64,000 bases of DNA, from assembly GCA_902562875.1 (NCBI GenBank), contig CACEVB010000001.1:1-64000 (forward strand), given 5' to 3'. Shown piece by piece: positions 24,889-37,209 of the stretch. The translations under genes and the position numbers were made by a program. The notes beneath the pieces were generated by a model. It searched no databases, was not told the DNA's origin, and saw only the letters and a program-made list of their open reading frames with translations. The number at the start of each line of letters is the position of its first letter. The stretch's first letter is position 1. This DNA is from an uncultured Pelagibacteraceae bacterium (GTDB taxonomy: Bacteria > Pseudomonadota > Alphaproteobacteria > Pelagibacterales > Pelagibacteraceae).

Positions 24889-26138
24889 TTATTTTCTTAT
24901 TTGCCCTTTTCCTTTAACTTCATATTTGTAAGATACTAATTGATTTAATCCTACTGGACCTCTTGGGGGAAGTTTGTTAGTTGAAATGCCCACTTCTCCA
25001 CCGAAGCCAAATTCTCCTCCATCAGCGAATTGAGTTGAAGAGTTATGAATTGCTATTGAGCTTTTTACATTCTTCAAAAAAAATTTTGCAACTTTATTGT
25101 CTTTTGTAATTATTGCATCAGTATGCATTGTGCCGTATTTATTTATGTGTTTAACGGCATCTGAAACATTTTTCACAGTTTTTACTGATATTTTTGCAGC
25201 CAAATATTCTTTAGACCAATCATTTTCATTTGCTATAAAAATTTTTCCTTTATAAGCCTCTCTTACTTTTTTATCTCCGTATAATTTACAATTCTCGTTT
25301 GCCAGAGTAGATAAAATTTGATTAACATATTTATTTAAAACTTTTTCGTGAATAAGTAATGTCTCGGTTGCCCCACAAATACTAGTGTTTCTCATTTTTG
25401 CATTTAAAACAATCTTCTTTGCCATTTCTATATTTACATTCTTATCAATAAAAGTATGACATAACCCCTCTAAATGCCCGATTATTGGTATATTGGAGTA
25501 TTTTTGGACAGTTTTAACCAATCCTTTTCCACCTCTAGGTATCAAAACATCTATATATTTTTCCATCTTTGATAAAATAAATTTAACGATATTTCTATCT
25601 TTGCTACTTATGAACTGCACAAAATTTTCGTTAACTTTATAAGATTTTAAAGATTTTCTAAAAAGGTTGGATAAAAATTTGTTGCTATTATATGCCTCAG
25701 ATCCACCTCTTAAAATAACACTATTTCCTGACTTAAAGCATAAGCATGATACATCAGCTGTAACATTTGGTCTGCTTTCATAAATTATACCTATTACCCC
25801 GATCGGAATTGTTACTTGACTTATATGCAGTCCATTTGAAACTTTCCACTTTTTAAGTATTTTGTCGGTCGGGTCTTTAATCTTTATAATATTTTTTATT
25901 GAATCCTCAATATTCTTTATCTTCTCGTTGTTGAGCTCAAGTCTTTTAATCATATTCCCTTTTAAATTTTGCTTAGTTGCCTTCAGGATATCTTTTTTAT
26001 TTTCTGATAATATTTTTTTTCTATTTGTTTTAATTAATTTTACAAAATTCAACAATATTTTATTTTTAATGTCCTCACTTATTCTTAAACTTGATGCAGC
26101 TTTAGCTTTCATACCCATTTGAGTTAAACTTTTCATTA

Positions 26139-26142
<4 letters not shown>
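24889..26142 (-). CDS. proA: Gamma-glutamyl phosphate reductase
   Basis: IPIGVIGIIYESRPNVTADVSCLCFKSGNSVILRGGSEA; FGFGGEVGISTNKLPPRGPVGL. Confidence 0.96.
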
Positions 26143-28239
<2,097 letters not shown>

Positions 28240-28494
28240 TTAATTGGGTTTTACTGAAACAAACGTTCTGTCTGATTTGCTTTTTTTAAACTCAACAGTC
28301 CCTTTGACTACAGAAAATATAGAGTGATCTTTTCCCATTTTTACATTTTCCCCAGGGAAAATTTTTGTTCCTCTTTGCCGGATAATGATATTGCCTGGAT
28401 GTACGATCTGACCACCATATTTTTTTACACCTAACCTCCTACCAGCACTGTCTCTTCCGTTTCTCGACGATCCACCAGCTTTTTTTGTAGCCAT
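28240..28494 (-). CDS. rpmA: 50S ribosomal protein L27
   Basis: [29 protein letters not shown]. Confidence 0.98.
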   Translation of the reverse strand: MATKKAGGSSRNGRDSAGRRLGVKKYGGQIVHPGNIIIRQRGTKIFPGENVKMGKDHSIFSVVKGTVEFKKSKSDRTFVSVKPN

Positions 28495-28505
28495 AAATTT
28501 CCTTA

Positions 28506-28913
28506 TTATTTTCCAATCTCTTTATTTTCTTCTTCTTTTTTCTTTTGATCATTACTTGGAGGTAATGTGTGAGCTTCAGACAATAATTTGCCGTCTTTTG
28601 AAAAAATTTTCATTATTCTAATCATCGAGTATAATTGTCTATGTCCATTTTTCCTTCTAGAGTTTTTTCTTCTTCTTTTTTTAAATACTAATACTGTTCT
28701 ATTTTTTGAATTTTTTACTAAATAAGCCTCGACCTTTGCACCTTCTACAGTAGGACTTCCCAATTCAATACTTTTATCGTCACCATATGCAAGAATATGA
28801 TTAAAAAGAATTTTTTTTTCATCTTTAAAATTTTCAATTCTCTCAATTTTAAGGATTTCACCAGCTTTAACTTTATATTGTTTCCCACCAGTTTGTATTA
28901 CTGCAAAAGACAT
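28506..28913 (-). CDS. rplU: 50S ribosomal protein L21
   Basis: [28 protein letters not shown]-rich [16 protein letters not shown]. Confidence 0.96.
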   Translation of the reverse strand: MSFAVIQTGGKQYKVKAGEILKIERIENFKDEKKILFNHILAYGDDKSIELGSPTVEGAKVEAYLVKNSKNRTVLVFKKRRRKNSRRKNGHRQLYSMIRIMKIFSKDGKLLSEAHTLPPSNDQKKKEEENKEIGK

Positions 28914-28978
28914 TATTTTTCCCTTAATTTTATAAATGGCAATATAAGCTTAGGTAATTTCTAGTCAAGTTGAATAAC

Positions 28979-29698
28979 TTAAAAATTATCCTTTAAATCT
29001 CTTAGTTTTTTAAAAGTTTCAAGATTTTCTGATTTTAGAAAAATATTTGTTTGTAGTTCATCAATTAAACTCGTTGGTGTTGTTGGTTTTCCAGCATCAA
29101 TTAGTTGATATATTTTTTTAACTTTATTTTTTAATTGGATATTATTAGGATCATTAAATAAGCAAAAATTTAAATTACTTTTTGTATACTCGTGACCAAA
29201 ATAGATCATTGTATCTTTCGAGAGTTTTTTAATTATCTTAAGGGAATTAAACATTTGATCATGAGTGCCTTCAAAAATTCTTCCACAACCTAGTGAAAAA
29301 AGCGTATCGCCAGAGAATAAAAAATTATATTTATGAAAATGAAATACCACATGCCCTAAAGTATGACCAGGGGTATGGTATGTCATAAACTCAAAATCTT
29401 TGTCTTTATATAATTCTTTATCTTTTAAAAAAGTGTCAATACCAGGAATATAATTTTTATCATCAACAAATCCCAAAACATTACAATTAAATTTTTTTTT
29501 TAATTCTAAATTTCCTCCCACATGATCCTCATGATGATGAGTATTTAATATGTACTTGATATTAATTTTATTTTTTTTAACAATGTTAATTATTGGATCT
29601 GCCTCGCCAGGATCAATCACACAAGCATTATTATTTTTCTCATTTATAACAATATAAGAAAAATTATCTGAGAGACAATTGACAGTAATTACTTTCAT
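28979..29698 (-). CDS. gloB: Hydroxyacylglutathione hydrolase (glyoxalase II)
   Basis: LNTHHHEDHVGGN metallo-beta-lactamase motif; TPGHTLGHVVFHF; GCGRIFEGT. Confidence 0.92.
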   Translation of the reverse strand: MKVITVNCLSDNFSYIVINEKNNNACVIDPGEADPIINIVKKNKINIKYILNTHHHEDHVGGNLELKKKFNCNVLGFVDDKNYIPGIDTFLKDKELYKDKDFEFMTYHTPGHTLGHVVFHFHKYNFLFSGDTLFSLGCGRIFEGTHDQMFNSLKIIKKLSKDTMIYFGHEYTKSNLNFCLFNDPNNIQLKNKVKKIYQLIDAGKPTTPTSLIDELQTNIFLKSENLETFKKLRDLKDNF

Positions 29699-29699
29699 T

Positions 29700-30296
29700 T
29701 TATTTCTCTATTTCGAATATACCCAATTCTGATGATAAGTTTTTATAATTTAAATTTCTTCTTGTAATATGAGATACTTTATTTCCACTTAAGGAAATCG
29801 ATTTTGTTAATTTTAAATTTCTTTGATTACAAAAATTTACGAAATCTTTAATAGTACACATATGTAGGTTCGGAGTATTATACCATTCATTTGGTAAATT
29901 TTCAGTTACAGGCATTGTTCCTTTAAATAATAAATCTGTCCTTACCTTCCAATATCCAAAATTTGGGATAGTTACAATTGCCTTTTTCCCAACTCTTAGC
30001 AATTCAAATAAAACTTTTTCTGGTTTTAAGAATGCCTGAAGGGTTTGACTTAAAATTACATAACCAAAAGATTTATTTGGAAACTGCCCTAAATCTAATT
30101 CAGCATTACCCTCTATAACTGTCAAACCTTTTTGAATACATGCTTGGACATTTTCCTTTGATATTTCTAAACCTCTAATATTATTCGAAATATTTTTTAA
30201 AATAAATTTCATTAGTTCTCCATTACCACAACCCACATCTAATATTTTTGAGTTTTTCCCTATCAAAGAGGAGATTATTTTAAACTCTTGTTTCAT
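29700..30296 (-). CDS. metW: Methionine biosynthesis protein MetW (SAM methyltransferase-like)
   Basis: ILDVGCGNGELMKFI; adjacent to metX; LRVGKKAIVTIPNFGYWKVR typical of MetW. Confidence 0.92.
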   Translation of the reverse strand: MKQEFKIISSLIGKNSKILDVGCGNGELMKFILKNISNNIRGLEISKENVQACIQKGLTVIEGNAELDLGQFPNKSFGYVILSQTLQAFLKPEKVLFELLRVGKKAIVTIPNFGYWKVRTDLLFKGTMPVTENLPNEWYNTPNLHMCTIKDFVNFCNQRNLKLTKSISLSGNKVSHITRRNLNYKNLSSELGIFEIEK

Positions 30297-31413
30297 TTAT
30301 ATTTTTATATGAATTATTCAAAAAATTTTTGACTGAACTTAAAAAATCTGGGACATCTAACAAAAATGAGTCATGTCCTTTGTCAGATTTTATTTCAATA
30401 AATCCAACATCAGCTCCTATCGCATTTAAGGCAATAACTATTTCTCTATTTTCAGACGTTGGATATAGCCAATCAGAAGTGAAAGAAATTATAAAAAATT
30501 TAGTTTTGCTGTTTTTAAAAGCATCTGAAAGATTTCCATTGAATTGTTTTGTTAAATCAAAGTAATCCATTGCTCGAGTTATATATAAATAACTGTTTGC
30601 ATCGAACCTATCAACAAAAACTGAACCCTGATACCTTAAATAGCTTTCAATTTGAAAATCTGCATCAAAACCAAATTTTAGTGTATCTCTTTCTTGGAGC
30701 TTTCTTCCAAATTTCTCCTGCAATCCTTTTTTAGATAAGTAAGTAATGTGAGCTGCCATTCTAGCTACAGATAAACCTTTAGAAGGAGATTTTCCATTTT
30801 GTAAATAATTCCCGTTGTCCCATTCGCCATCCGCCATAATGGCTTGCCTACCAAGCTCATTTAGTGCAATGTTTTGTGCTGAATGACTTGCTGTGCACGC
30901 GATTGGAATGGCCACCTCAGCTTTGTTTGGAAAGTTTGAAATAAACTGTAGCACTTGCATACCACCCATAGAACCACCTATTACTGCAAAAAGTTTTTTT
31001 ATATTAAAACGATCTAATAAAAAATTTTGTGCATTTACCATGTCGTTAATTGTAATCACAGGGAAGTTTGAGCCATAAGGTTTATTTGTTTTTGGGTTAA
31101 TGCTTGAAGGCCCGAACGACCCCATACACCCACCAATTACATTTGCGCTTATCACAAAAAATTTATTAGTGTCTATAGCTTTGTCTGGACCTAGTGCATA
31201 ATTCCACCACCCTTCTTTATTTGTAATAGGGTTTTTTCCACCTGGAAATTGGTCACCTGTTAAAGCATGAAATATTAAAATTCCATTATTTTTTTTATCA
31301 TTTAACTTACCATATGTTTCGTAAGCTATTGGAAAATTTGAAATTTCTTTACCACAATCTAACTTTAATACTTCCTTCACTATATATTTATTTAAATTAT
31401 CTATTTTGTTCAT
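30280..31413 (-). CDS. metX: Homoserine O-acetyltransferase
   Basis: YETYGKLNDKKNNGILIFHALTGDQ, VIGGSMGGMQVLQF nucleophile elbow, GHDSFLLD. Confidence 0.95.
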   Translation of the reverse strand: MNKIDNLNKYIVKEVLKLDCGKEISNFPIAYETYGKLNDKKNNGILIFHALTGDQFPGGKNPITNKEGWWNYALGPDKAIDTNKFFVISANVIGGCMGSFGPSSINPKTNKPYGSNFPVITINDMVNAQNFLLDRFNIKKLFAVIGGSMGGMQVLQFISNFPNKAEVAIPIACTASHSAQNIALNELGRQAIMADGEWDNGNYLQNGKSPSKGLSVARMAAHITYLSKKGLQEKFGRKLQERDTLKFGFDADFQIESYLRYQGSVFVDRFDANSYLYITRAMDYFDLTKQFNGNLSDAFKNSKTKFFIISFTSDWLYPTSENREIVIALNAIGADVGFIEIKSDKGHDSFLLDVPDFLSSVKNFLNNSYKNINETRV

Positions 31414-31445
31414 AATTACTTCATTTGAATTGTGAGGAAAAAAAA

Positions 31446-31497
31446 CTTTTTTAGCGGTTTTTTTATAGCGCTCGCAATTCAGTTAAATCAGCGCAGA
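31446..31497 (-). promoter_or_regulatory. SAM-II riboswitch in the metX leader
   Basis: Minus-strand TCTGCGCTGATTTAACTGAATTGCGAGCGCTATAAAAAAACCGCTAAAAAAG, about 33 nt before the metX ATG; matches the remembered SAM-II sequence (CGCUGAUUUAAC...UUGC..AGCG...GCUAAAAAG) including P1 GCGCU/AGCGC. Confidence 0.9.
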
Positions 31498-31602
31498 TAA
31501 TGTTTACCTCATAGGTTTTTATATGTCAAATTTTTATAAATTTTAACTTATTTTAATTTAAATAAATTAAAATTTAATTATATATAACAAAAAAATATAA
31601 TT

Positions 31603-32694
31603 ATGAAACTAACCAAATTCAAATCACTAAAATTCCAATCTTATAAACCTGGGAAGTATGAAATTCCAAATTCAAAGAAAATCAAAAAAATTATAAAACT
31701 ATCTGCAAATGAATCCGCTTTGGGTGCTAGCCCAAAGGTGAAAACTATTTTAAGAAAAAATATTAACACCTCTAAATATCCAGATTATACATCCAAACTT
31801 TTAAGAAAACAAATTTCAATTAAATTTCAATGCGACTCAGATAAAGTAATTTGCGGTTCTGGGTCCGATGAGATTATTCAGATGCTTTGTCAATTATTTT
31901 TAAGTAAAGGAGATCAAGTAATTGTTCCAGAATACAGTTTTTTAATGTATAGAATCTATTCGTCTATTTCAGGTGCAAAAGTTATATTTGCCAAGGAAAA
32001 AAATTATAAAATATCTGTTAATAATATTATAAAAAAAGTAAACAAAAAAACAAAAATTGTTTTTTTGGCAAATCCTAACAACCCCACTGGTACTTATTTA
32101 TATAAAAATGAATTAATTAATTTAAGAAATAAATTAAGAAAAGACATATTATTAGTAATTGATGATGCATATTTTGAATATATGAAAGATAATAAATATT
32201 CATCAGGGCTAGATACTTTTAAAAATTTTAAAAATGTTTTTATATTAAGAACATTTTCAAAAATTCATGGATTGGCGGCATTAAGAATTGGATGGGGTTT
32301 TGGTGATAAAAAAATTATAAATGCGTTAAATTTAATTAAACCACCATTTAATGTAAATAAAATTGCTCAATTATGTGCTATCGAAGCATTAAAAGACGAA
32401 AAATTCATAAACAAATCAATCCAGCATAATTTATACTGGTGTAGAAAAATTAAAAATAAGCTTGAGGAATTTAATATTTATACAAACAAAATTAGTGCCA
32501 ATTTTCTTTTACTAAATTTTAACCAATGCAAATTCTCAGCATCAGTAATAGAAAAAAAATTAGAGAAAAATGGGATTATACTCAGAGAAATGAAAACATA
32601 TGGAATTTATAATCATTTAAGATTAACTATAGGAAATAGTGTAGAAAATAAAATGTTTCTTAAATCTGTAGATAAAATATTTAAAAATGTTTAA
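31603..32694 (+). CDS. hisC: Histidinol-phosphate / aromatic aminotransferase (HisC family, PLP)
   Basis: KLSANESALGASPKV, ANPNNPTGTY, RTFSKIHGLAALRIGW; paired with tyrA. Confidence 0.88.
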   Translation: MKLTKFKSLKFQSYKPGKYEIPNSKKIKKIIKLSANESALGASPKVKTILRKNINTSKYPDYTSKLLRKQISIKFQCDSDKVICGSGSDEIIQMLCQLFLSKGDQVIVPEYSFLMYRIYSSISGAKVIFAKEKNYKISVNNIIKKVNKKTKIVFLANPNNPTGTYLYKNELINLRNKLRKDILLVIDDAYFEYMKDNKYSSGLDTFKNFKNVFILRTFSKIHGLAALRIGWGFGDKKIINALNLIKPPFNVNKIAQLCAIEALKDEKFINKSIQHNLYWCRKIKNKLEEFNIYTNKISANFLLLNFNQCKFSASVIEKKLEKNGIILREMKTYGIYNHLRLTIGNSVENKMFLKSVDKIFKNV

Positions 32695-33568
32695 AAAAAT
32701 TTTAATAATTGGATGTGGTTTAATCGGATCGTCAATATTGAAAAGTTCTATAAAAAATAAAATATCTAAAAATATATATGTAAATGAAAAATCAAAAATA
32801 AATAAAAAAATAATAAAAAAAATAGACAAAAAGATAAAATTTATTAATAATTTAAACAAAGATATAGAGGATATGGATTTTATAATTATCTGTACTCCAA
32901 TGAGTGAATATAATTTTATATTTTCAAAATTAAATAGTTTAGTTTTTAAAAAAACAATCATAACTGAAGTGGGATCTACAAAACGAAATTTACTTAAATT
33001 TACTAAAAATAAAGATTTAGTTTTAAGTCACCCTATTGCTGGATCTGAAGTGAGTGGCCCTAACTTTGGGAATAAAGAATTATTCAATAATAAATTGTGC
33101 ATATTAATTAATAAAGGCAATAGAAGTAAAATCAAATTGGTGAACAAGTTTTGGCAAAAACTCGGATCTAAAGTGATATTAATGAATGTGAAAGATCATG
33201 ATAAAATTTTTGCAATAACAAGCCATCTCCCACACTTAATTGCCTATAATTTGATCAAAACTGCTCAAGATTTTCAAAAATTAGAAAAAAGAAACCTTAT
33301 TAAATACAGTGCTGGTGGTCTTAGGGACTTTTCGAGAACAGCTGCATCCAATGAAATTATGTGGAGGGATATTTTTTTTAGTAATAAAGATAATATGATC
33401 AATTCAATCAACAAATTTATTCAAAATCTAAATTTCCTTAAAAGGAGTATTAAAAATAAAAAAGACAAAGAATTAATAAAAATTTTAATTAATTCAAAAA
33501 AAGTTAGAAAACAAATTATAAACCTAAAGCAAGATGTTCCCAAACCAGATTTTGGGAGAAATATTTAA
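32687..33568 (+). CDS. tyrA: Prephenate/arogenate dehydrogenase
   Basis: IIGCGLIGSSIL Rossmann; LSHPIAGSEVSGP; TSHLPHLIAYNL. Confidence 0.92.
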   Translation: MFKKILIIGCGLIGSSILKSSIKNKISKNIYVNEKSKINKKIIKKIDKKIKFINNLNKDIEDMDFIIICTPMSEYNFIFSKLNSLVFKKTIITEVGSTKRNLLKFTKNKDLVLSHPIAGSEVSGPNFGNKELFNNKLCILINKGNRSKIKLVNKFWQKLGSKVILMNVKDHDKIFAITSHLPHLIAYNLIKTAQDFQKLEKRNLIKYSAGGLRDFSRTAASNEIMWRDIFFSNKDNMINSINKFIQNLNFLKRSIKNKKDKELIKILINSKKVRKQIINLKQDVPKPDFGRNI

Positions 33569-34311
33569 ATAGAGAAAACTTTCTTGATTTTTAAACCAGC
33601 TGTTTCTTTTATAATTTTTATAGTTTTGTCTATAGGCATAATCACAACTTTTTTCATTGGTCCATAAGCATGAATTAGATTTTTTTGATTTACACATACA
33701 GCCACATGACCTTTCCAAAATATTATATCACCTGTTTTAAATTTAGAATAAATTTTTTTACCTTTTCTAAAATTAATTTGGTCTACTGAATCTCTAGGAA
33801 AAAATTTATTATTAAATTTATAATAAACCTGTATTAAAGCAGAACAATCAATTCCCTTAAAAGTTTTTCCACCCCAAATATATTTACATCTTTTAAATAA
33901 GTTAAAAATCTTTAAATAATTATTTGTTGTATTATTTTTGTTGATTACATCACTTTTTTTTATCCATTTATTTTTATCAAATTTAAAAAATGTTGAATTT
34001 GATTCGCTAACACATATCTCACTTGAAAAAGATAAATATTCTATTGTTTTTCGGGAATTTTCTGGTTTTCTGTATATCCTTGCTTTTAGGACCTTTACTT
34101 TATAATTTGGCACAAAATTTTTTGGGTATTTTTCATTCTTAATATAACCTAAATATTTATCGTAGGTCGTTTTAATTTTTAAATACTTCTTATTCTTTGA
34201 AATTATTTTAAATTTTTCTCCATATAAAATTTGAGAACTTATTTTAGATGATTTATTTGGTTTTTCAAAAATATTTATAAATGGTTTATTTAAATAAAAA
34301 TTATTATTCAC
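33565..34311 (-). CDS. SH3-domain plus NlpC/P60 cell-wall peptidase
   Basis: FKGIDCSALIQVYYK catalytic Cys motif, KFKTGDIIFWKGHVAVCVN His motif, N-terminal SH3-like repeats. Confidence 0.88.
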   Translation of the reverse strand: MNNNFYLNKPFINIFEKPNKSSKISSQILYGEKFKIISKNKKYLKIKTTYDKYLGYIKNEKYPKNFVPNYKVKVLKARIYRKPENSRKTIEYLSFSSEICVSESNSTFFKFDKNKWIKKSDVINKNNTTNNYLKIFNLFKRCKYIWGGKTFKGIDCSALIQVYYKFNNKFFPRDSVDQINFRKGKKIYSKFKTGDIIFWKGHVAVCVNQKNLIHAYGPMKKVVIMPIDKTIKIIKETAGLKIKKVFSI

Positions 34312-35671
34312 TGATTTGAATTTGTTTTCTTATATACCATAAACAAATTAAAGATGGCAGTACCATTAATGATGTCATTATAAAAAATATTCCCCAATCG
34401 CCTTTTAACCAATCCACAAGGGCTCCAGAGGATGAAGCCAGCAAAGTTCTTCCTGCAGTACCAATAGATGCCAACAATGCGTACTGAGTTGCAGTATAAG
34501 TCCTATCAACTAGTAGAGATATAAAGGCAACAAAAGCCACAGTTGCAAATGCTGCTGTCAAATCGTCAGCAATAACCGTGAATGCAAATAATAGTTCTGA
34601 TTTCCCAACCCAATATAGTATGGCAAATAATATATTTGTTAAAGCCATTAAGATACCAGCAACAAACATGGTTTTTAATGTACCAGCCTTCATTGCGAGT
34701 ATACCACCAATTAAAGTGAATATCACAGTTGTAATCCATCCTAGTGTTTTTGAATAAATAGCTATTTCACTTTTTGAAAACCCTATTTCCTTATAAAAAA
34801 TAATAGACATTCTACCTAAAAATGCTTCACCTATTTTAAATAGAAAAACAAACCCCAAAATACCTATTGCTACTTTAATACCGTTTTTTTTGAAAAAACT
34901 AATTATGGGTCCACCTAATGTTTCAACTATCCAAGCTAGAATTTCAGCAAAAAAACTGGTCGATCCAATTTTATTTTTCAGAGCCTCTTGATTTTTTCTT
35001 TGTAACTCTAATCTCTTCAAATGACTGTCTTCATGAATAAATAATAGACCAACATTCATCAATAAAACCAACAAAAAAAGGATTAAAAAGGTAATTTGCC
35101 AGTAATTATCTAATCCTAAATTTTGCAATATTTCAGCTGCATATAAAGAAATTACTCCACCTAACTTATAACCAGTCCACCATCCAACAACCGCCATTGC
35201 AGCACCTGCAGCCATGGCTTTATTCTCTTTTTCTCCGACTTGCTCAATCCTTAAAGCATCTACTGTTATATCTTGAGTTGATGATGCAATTGCAATAATT
35301 AATCCTATAAATACTATCAAAGAAAGATTTTTAGTCGGCTCCATCAAGCTCCATAGCACAAGACAAATAGATATAATCATTTGCATCAAAATAATCCAAC
35401 TTCGTCTGTGTCCAAATTTTAAGGTTAAATATGGAATTCTGATTTTATCAATTAGTGGAGCCCAGAGATAATTGAATGCATATACTCCAAATATTAAACC
35501 AGCCCAACCAATAGTTGATCTACTTAATCCCTCTTCTTTTAACCAAAGTGACAAACTACTTCCAATAATCACCCATGGGAAACCACTAATAGCTCCAAGA
35601 AGTAATATTTTTAGCATTCTTAAATCATAGTAATATTTAAAAAACACACCCGATTTATTTTTTTGCAGCAT
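34304..35671 (-). CDS. ampG: AmpG-like MFS muropeptide permease
   Basis: LLLGAISGFPWVIIGSSLSLWLKEEGLSRSTIGWAGLIFGVYAFNYLWAPLIDK; ASSTQDITVDALRIE. Confidence 0.85.
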   Translation of the reverse strand: MLQKNKSGVFFKYYYDLRMLKILLLGAISGFPWVIIGSSLSLWLKEEGLSRSTIGWAGLIFGVYAFNYLWAPLIDKIRIPYLTLKFGHRRSWIILMQMIISICLVLWSLMEPTKNLSLIVFIGLIIAIASSTQDITVDALRIEQVGEKENKAMAAGAAMAVVGWWTGYKLGGVISLYAAEILQNLGLDNYWQITFLILFLLVLLMNVGLLFIHEDSHLKRLELQRKNQEALKNKIGSTSFFAEILAWIVETLGGPIISFFKKNGIKVAIGILGFVFLFKIGEAFLGRMSIIFYKEIGFSKSEIAIYSKTLGWITTVIFTLIGGILAMKAGTLKTMFVAGILMALTNILFAILYWVGKSELLFAFTVIADDLTAAFATVAFVAFISLLVDRTYTATQYALLASIGTAGRTLLASSSGALVDWLKGDWGIFFIMTSLMVLPSLICLWYIRKQIQISE

Positions 35672-37120
35672 TTAGTATTTTCTCCAAAATGCAGGTAAAA
35701 ATAAAACTAATATTGTAAAAATTTCTAGCCTTCCAAGCATCATTGCAAAACTTAATATCCATTTAGATGTGTTAGGTAATTGAGAGAAATTTCCATTAGG
35801 CCCAATATATTCACCCAAACCAGGACCAACATTAGATATTGATGTTGCTGCAGCAGAAATAGATGTAACAAAATCTAAGCCACTGATAGACAAAAGTGCA
35901 GTCACAACAAAAAATATTAAAATATATAGAAATATGAATGCGATTATTGAGGACATAAATTTATCATTTATATTTTGTCTATCATATTTAAGATTAAATA
36001 TACCATTAGGATAAATAATTTTTTTTATTTGATTAGAAAAAAAATTATAAAGGATTTGAACTCTAAAGATTTTTATACCACAAGAGGTTGATCCAGCACA
36101 ACCACCGATAAACATCAAAATTAAAAAAAATATTAAGGGAAAATTTCCCCATAGGCTAAAATCTTCAGTTACATATCCTGTTCCTGTAAGAATCGATACA
36201 ACATTAAATGCCACTGAAAGGAGGTCTATTTCAGTTAAACTTTTATTTTTTATAGCTAAATAAAAAAAAAGTATTAAAGTAGAAATTATTAAAATTTTTA
36301 AAAACGATAATATCTGAATATCTGAAATAAATACATTCTTATCACCGTTAAGAAATTTTAAATAAATTAGGAAAGGAATACTTCCAGATATGATAAATAT
36401 AATAGATGTTATTTCTATATATTGATTGTCGAAGTATCCAATTGATTCATTATAATTAGAAAACCCACCAGTTGCAATTGTAGTCATCGAATGAGTGATA
36501 CTGTCAAAAAAATTCATTCCACATATCTTATATAAAACCATGCAAGCGATACTTAAACATAAATAGATTAGCATTAGTCTTAAAGCAATTTCTTTAGTTT
36601 TTGGTAATATTTTTTCATTTGTATCACTTGATGAAATTTTAAATAGTTGCATTCCACCAATATTCATAATTGGCATTAACGTGATAGCCATCACTATAAT
36701 ACCAATACCCCCAAGCCACTGAAGCATAGCTCTCCATAAAAGTATACTTTTTGGACAATCATTCAAATCCATAATTATAGTTGATCCAGTAGTTGTTATT
36801 CCTGACATACTTTCAAAAAAAGCATCAACAACTTTTAAATTTAATTCAGAAAATATAAATGGTAGAGATCCGAATATTGCAATACTCAACCAAGCTAATG
36901 ATGTTAGTAAAAATGCTTGTTGTAAGTTGATTTTCCTATCATGATCTAAGTTTGATAAGTAAAATAACATCCCAAAAATTATTGATATTATCCCAGATCC
37001 AATAAAACCAGCATCTAGTTCTTCATATATAATTTGTGCAAATATTGGTATTATCATTGATAAACCTAAAATAATTTGCAGAAGACCCAGTGTAAAAAAA
37101 ACTGTTTTATAATTGGACAT
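35672..37120 (-). CDS. trkH: TrkH family potassium uptake protein
   Basis: SMSGITTTGST, LQWLGGIGIIVMAI, TIATGGFSNYNESIGYF, GGCAGSTSCGIKIFR selectivity-filter repeats. Confidence 0.94.
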   Translation of the reverse strand: MSNYKTVFFTLGLLQIILGLSMIIPIFAQIIYEELDAGFIGSGIISIIFGMLFYLSNLDHDRKINLQQAFLLTSLAWLSIAIFGSLPFIFSELNLKVVDAFFESMSGITTTGSTIIMDLNDCPKSILLWRAMLQWLGGIGIIVMAITLMPIMNIGGMQLFKISSSDTNEKILPKTKEIALRLMLIYLCLSIACMVLYKICGMNFFDSITHSMTTIATGGFSNYNESIGYFDNQYIEITSIIFIISGSIPFLIYLKFLNGDKNVFISDIQILSFLKILIISTLILFFYLAIKNKSLTEIDLLSVAFNVVSILTGTGYVTEDFSLWGNFPLIFFLILMFIGGCAGSTSCGIKIFRVQILYNFFSNQIKKIIYPNGIFNLKYDRQNINDKFMSSIIAFIFLYILIFFVVTALLSISGLDFVTSISAAATSISNVGPGLGEYIGPNGNFSQLPNTSKWILSFAMMLGRLEIFTILVLFLPAFWRKY

Positions 37121-37209
37121 TTTGAATGGACATTATTTTATGGTAAATAAATTTCAACTCTATATGAAAAAAATTAAAACGGGTATTTTCAAGGAAAAAT
37201 AAGAAAATT

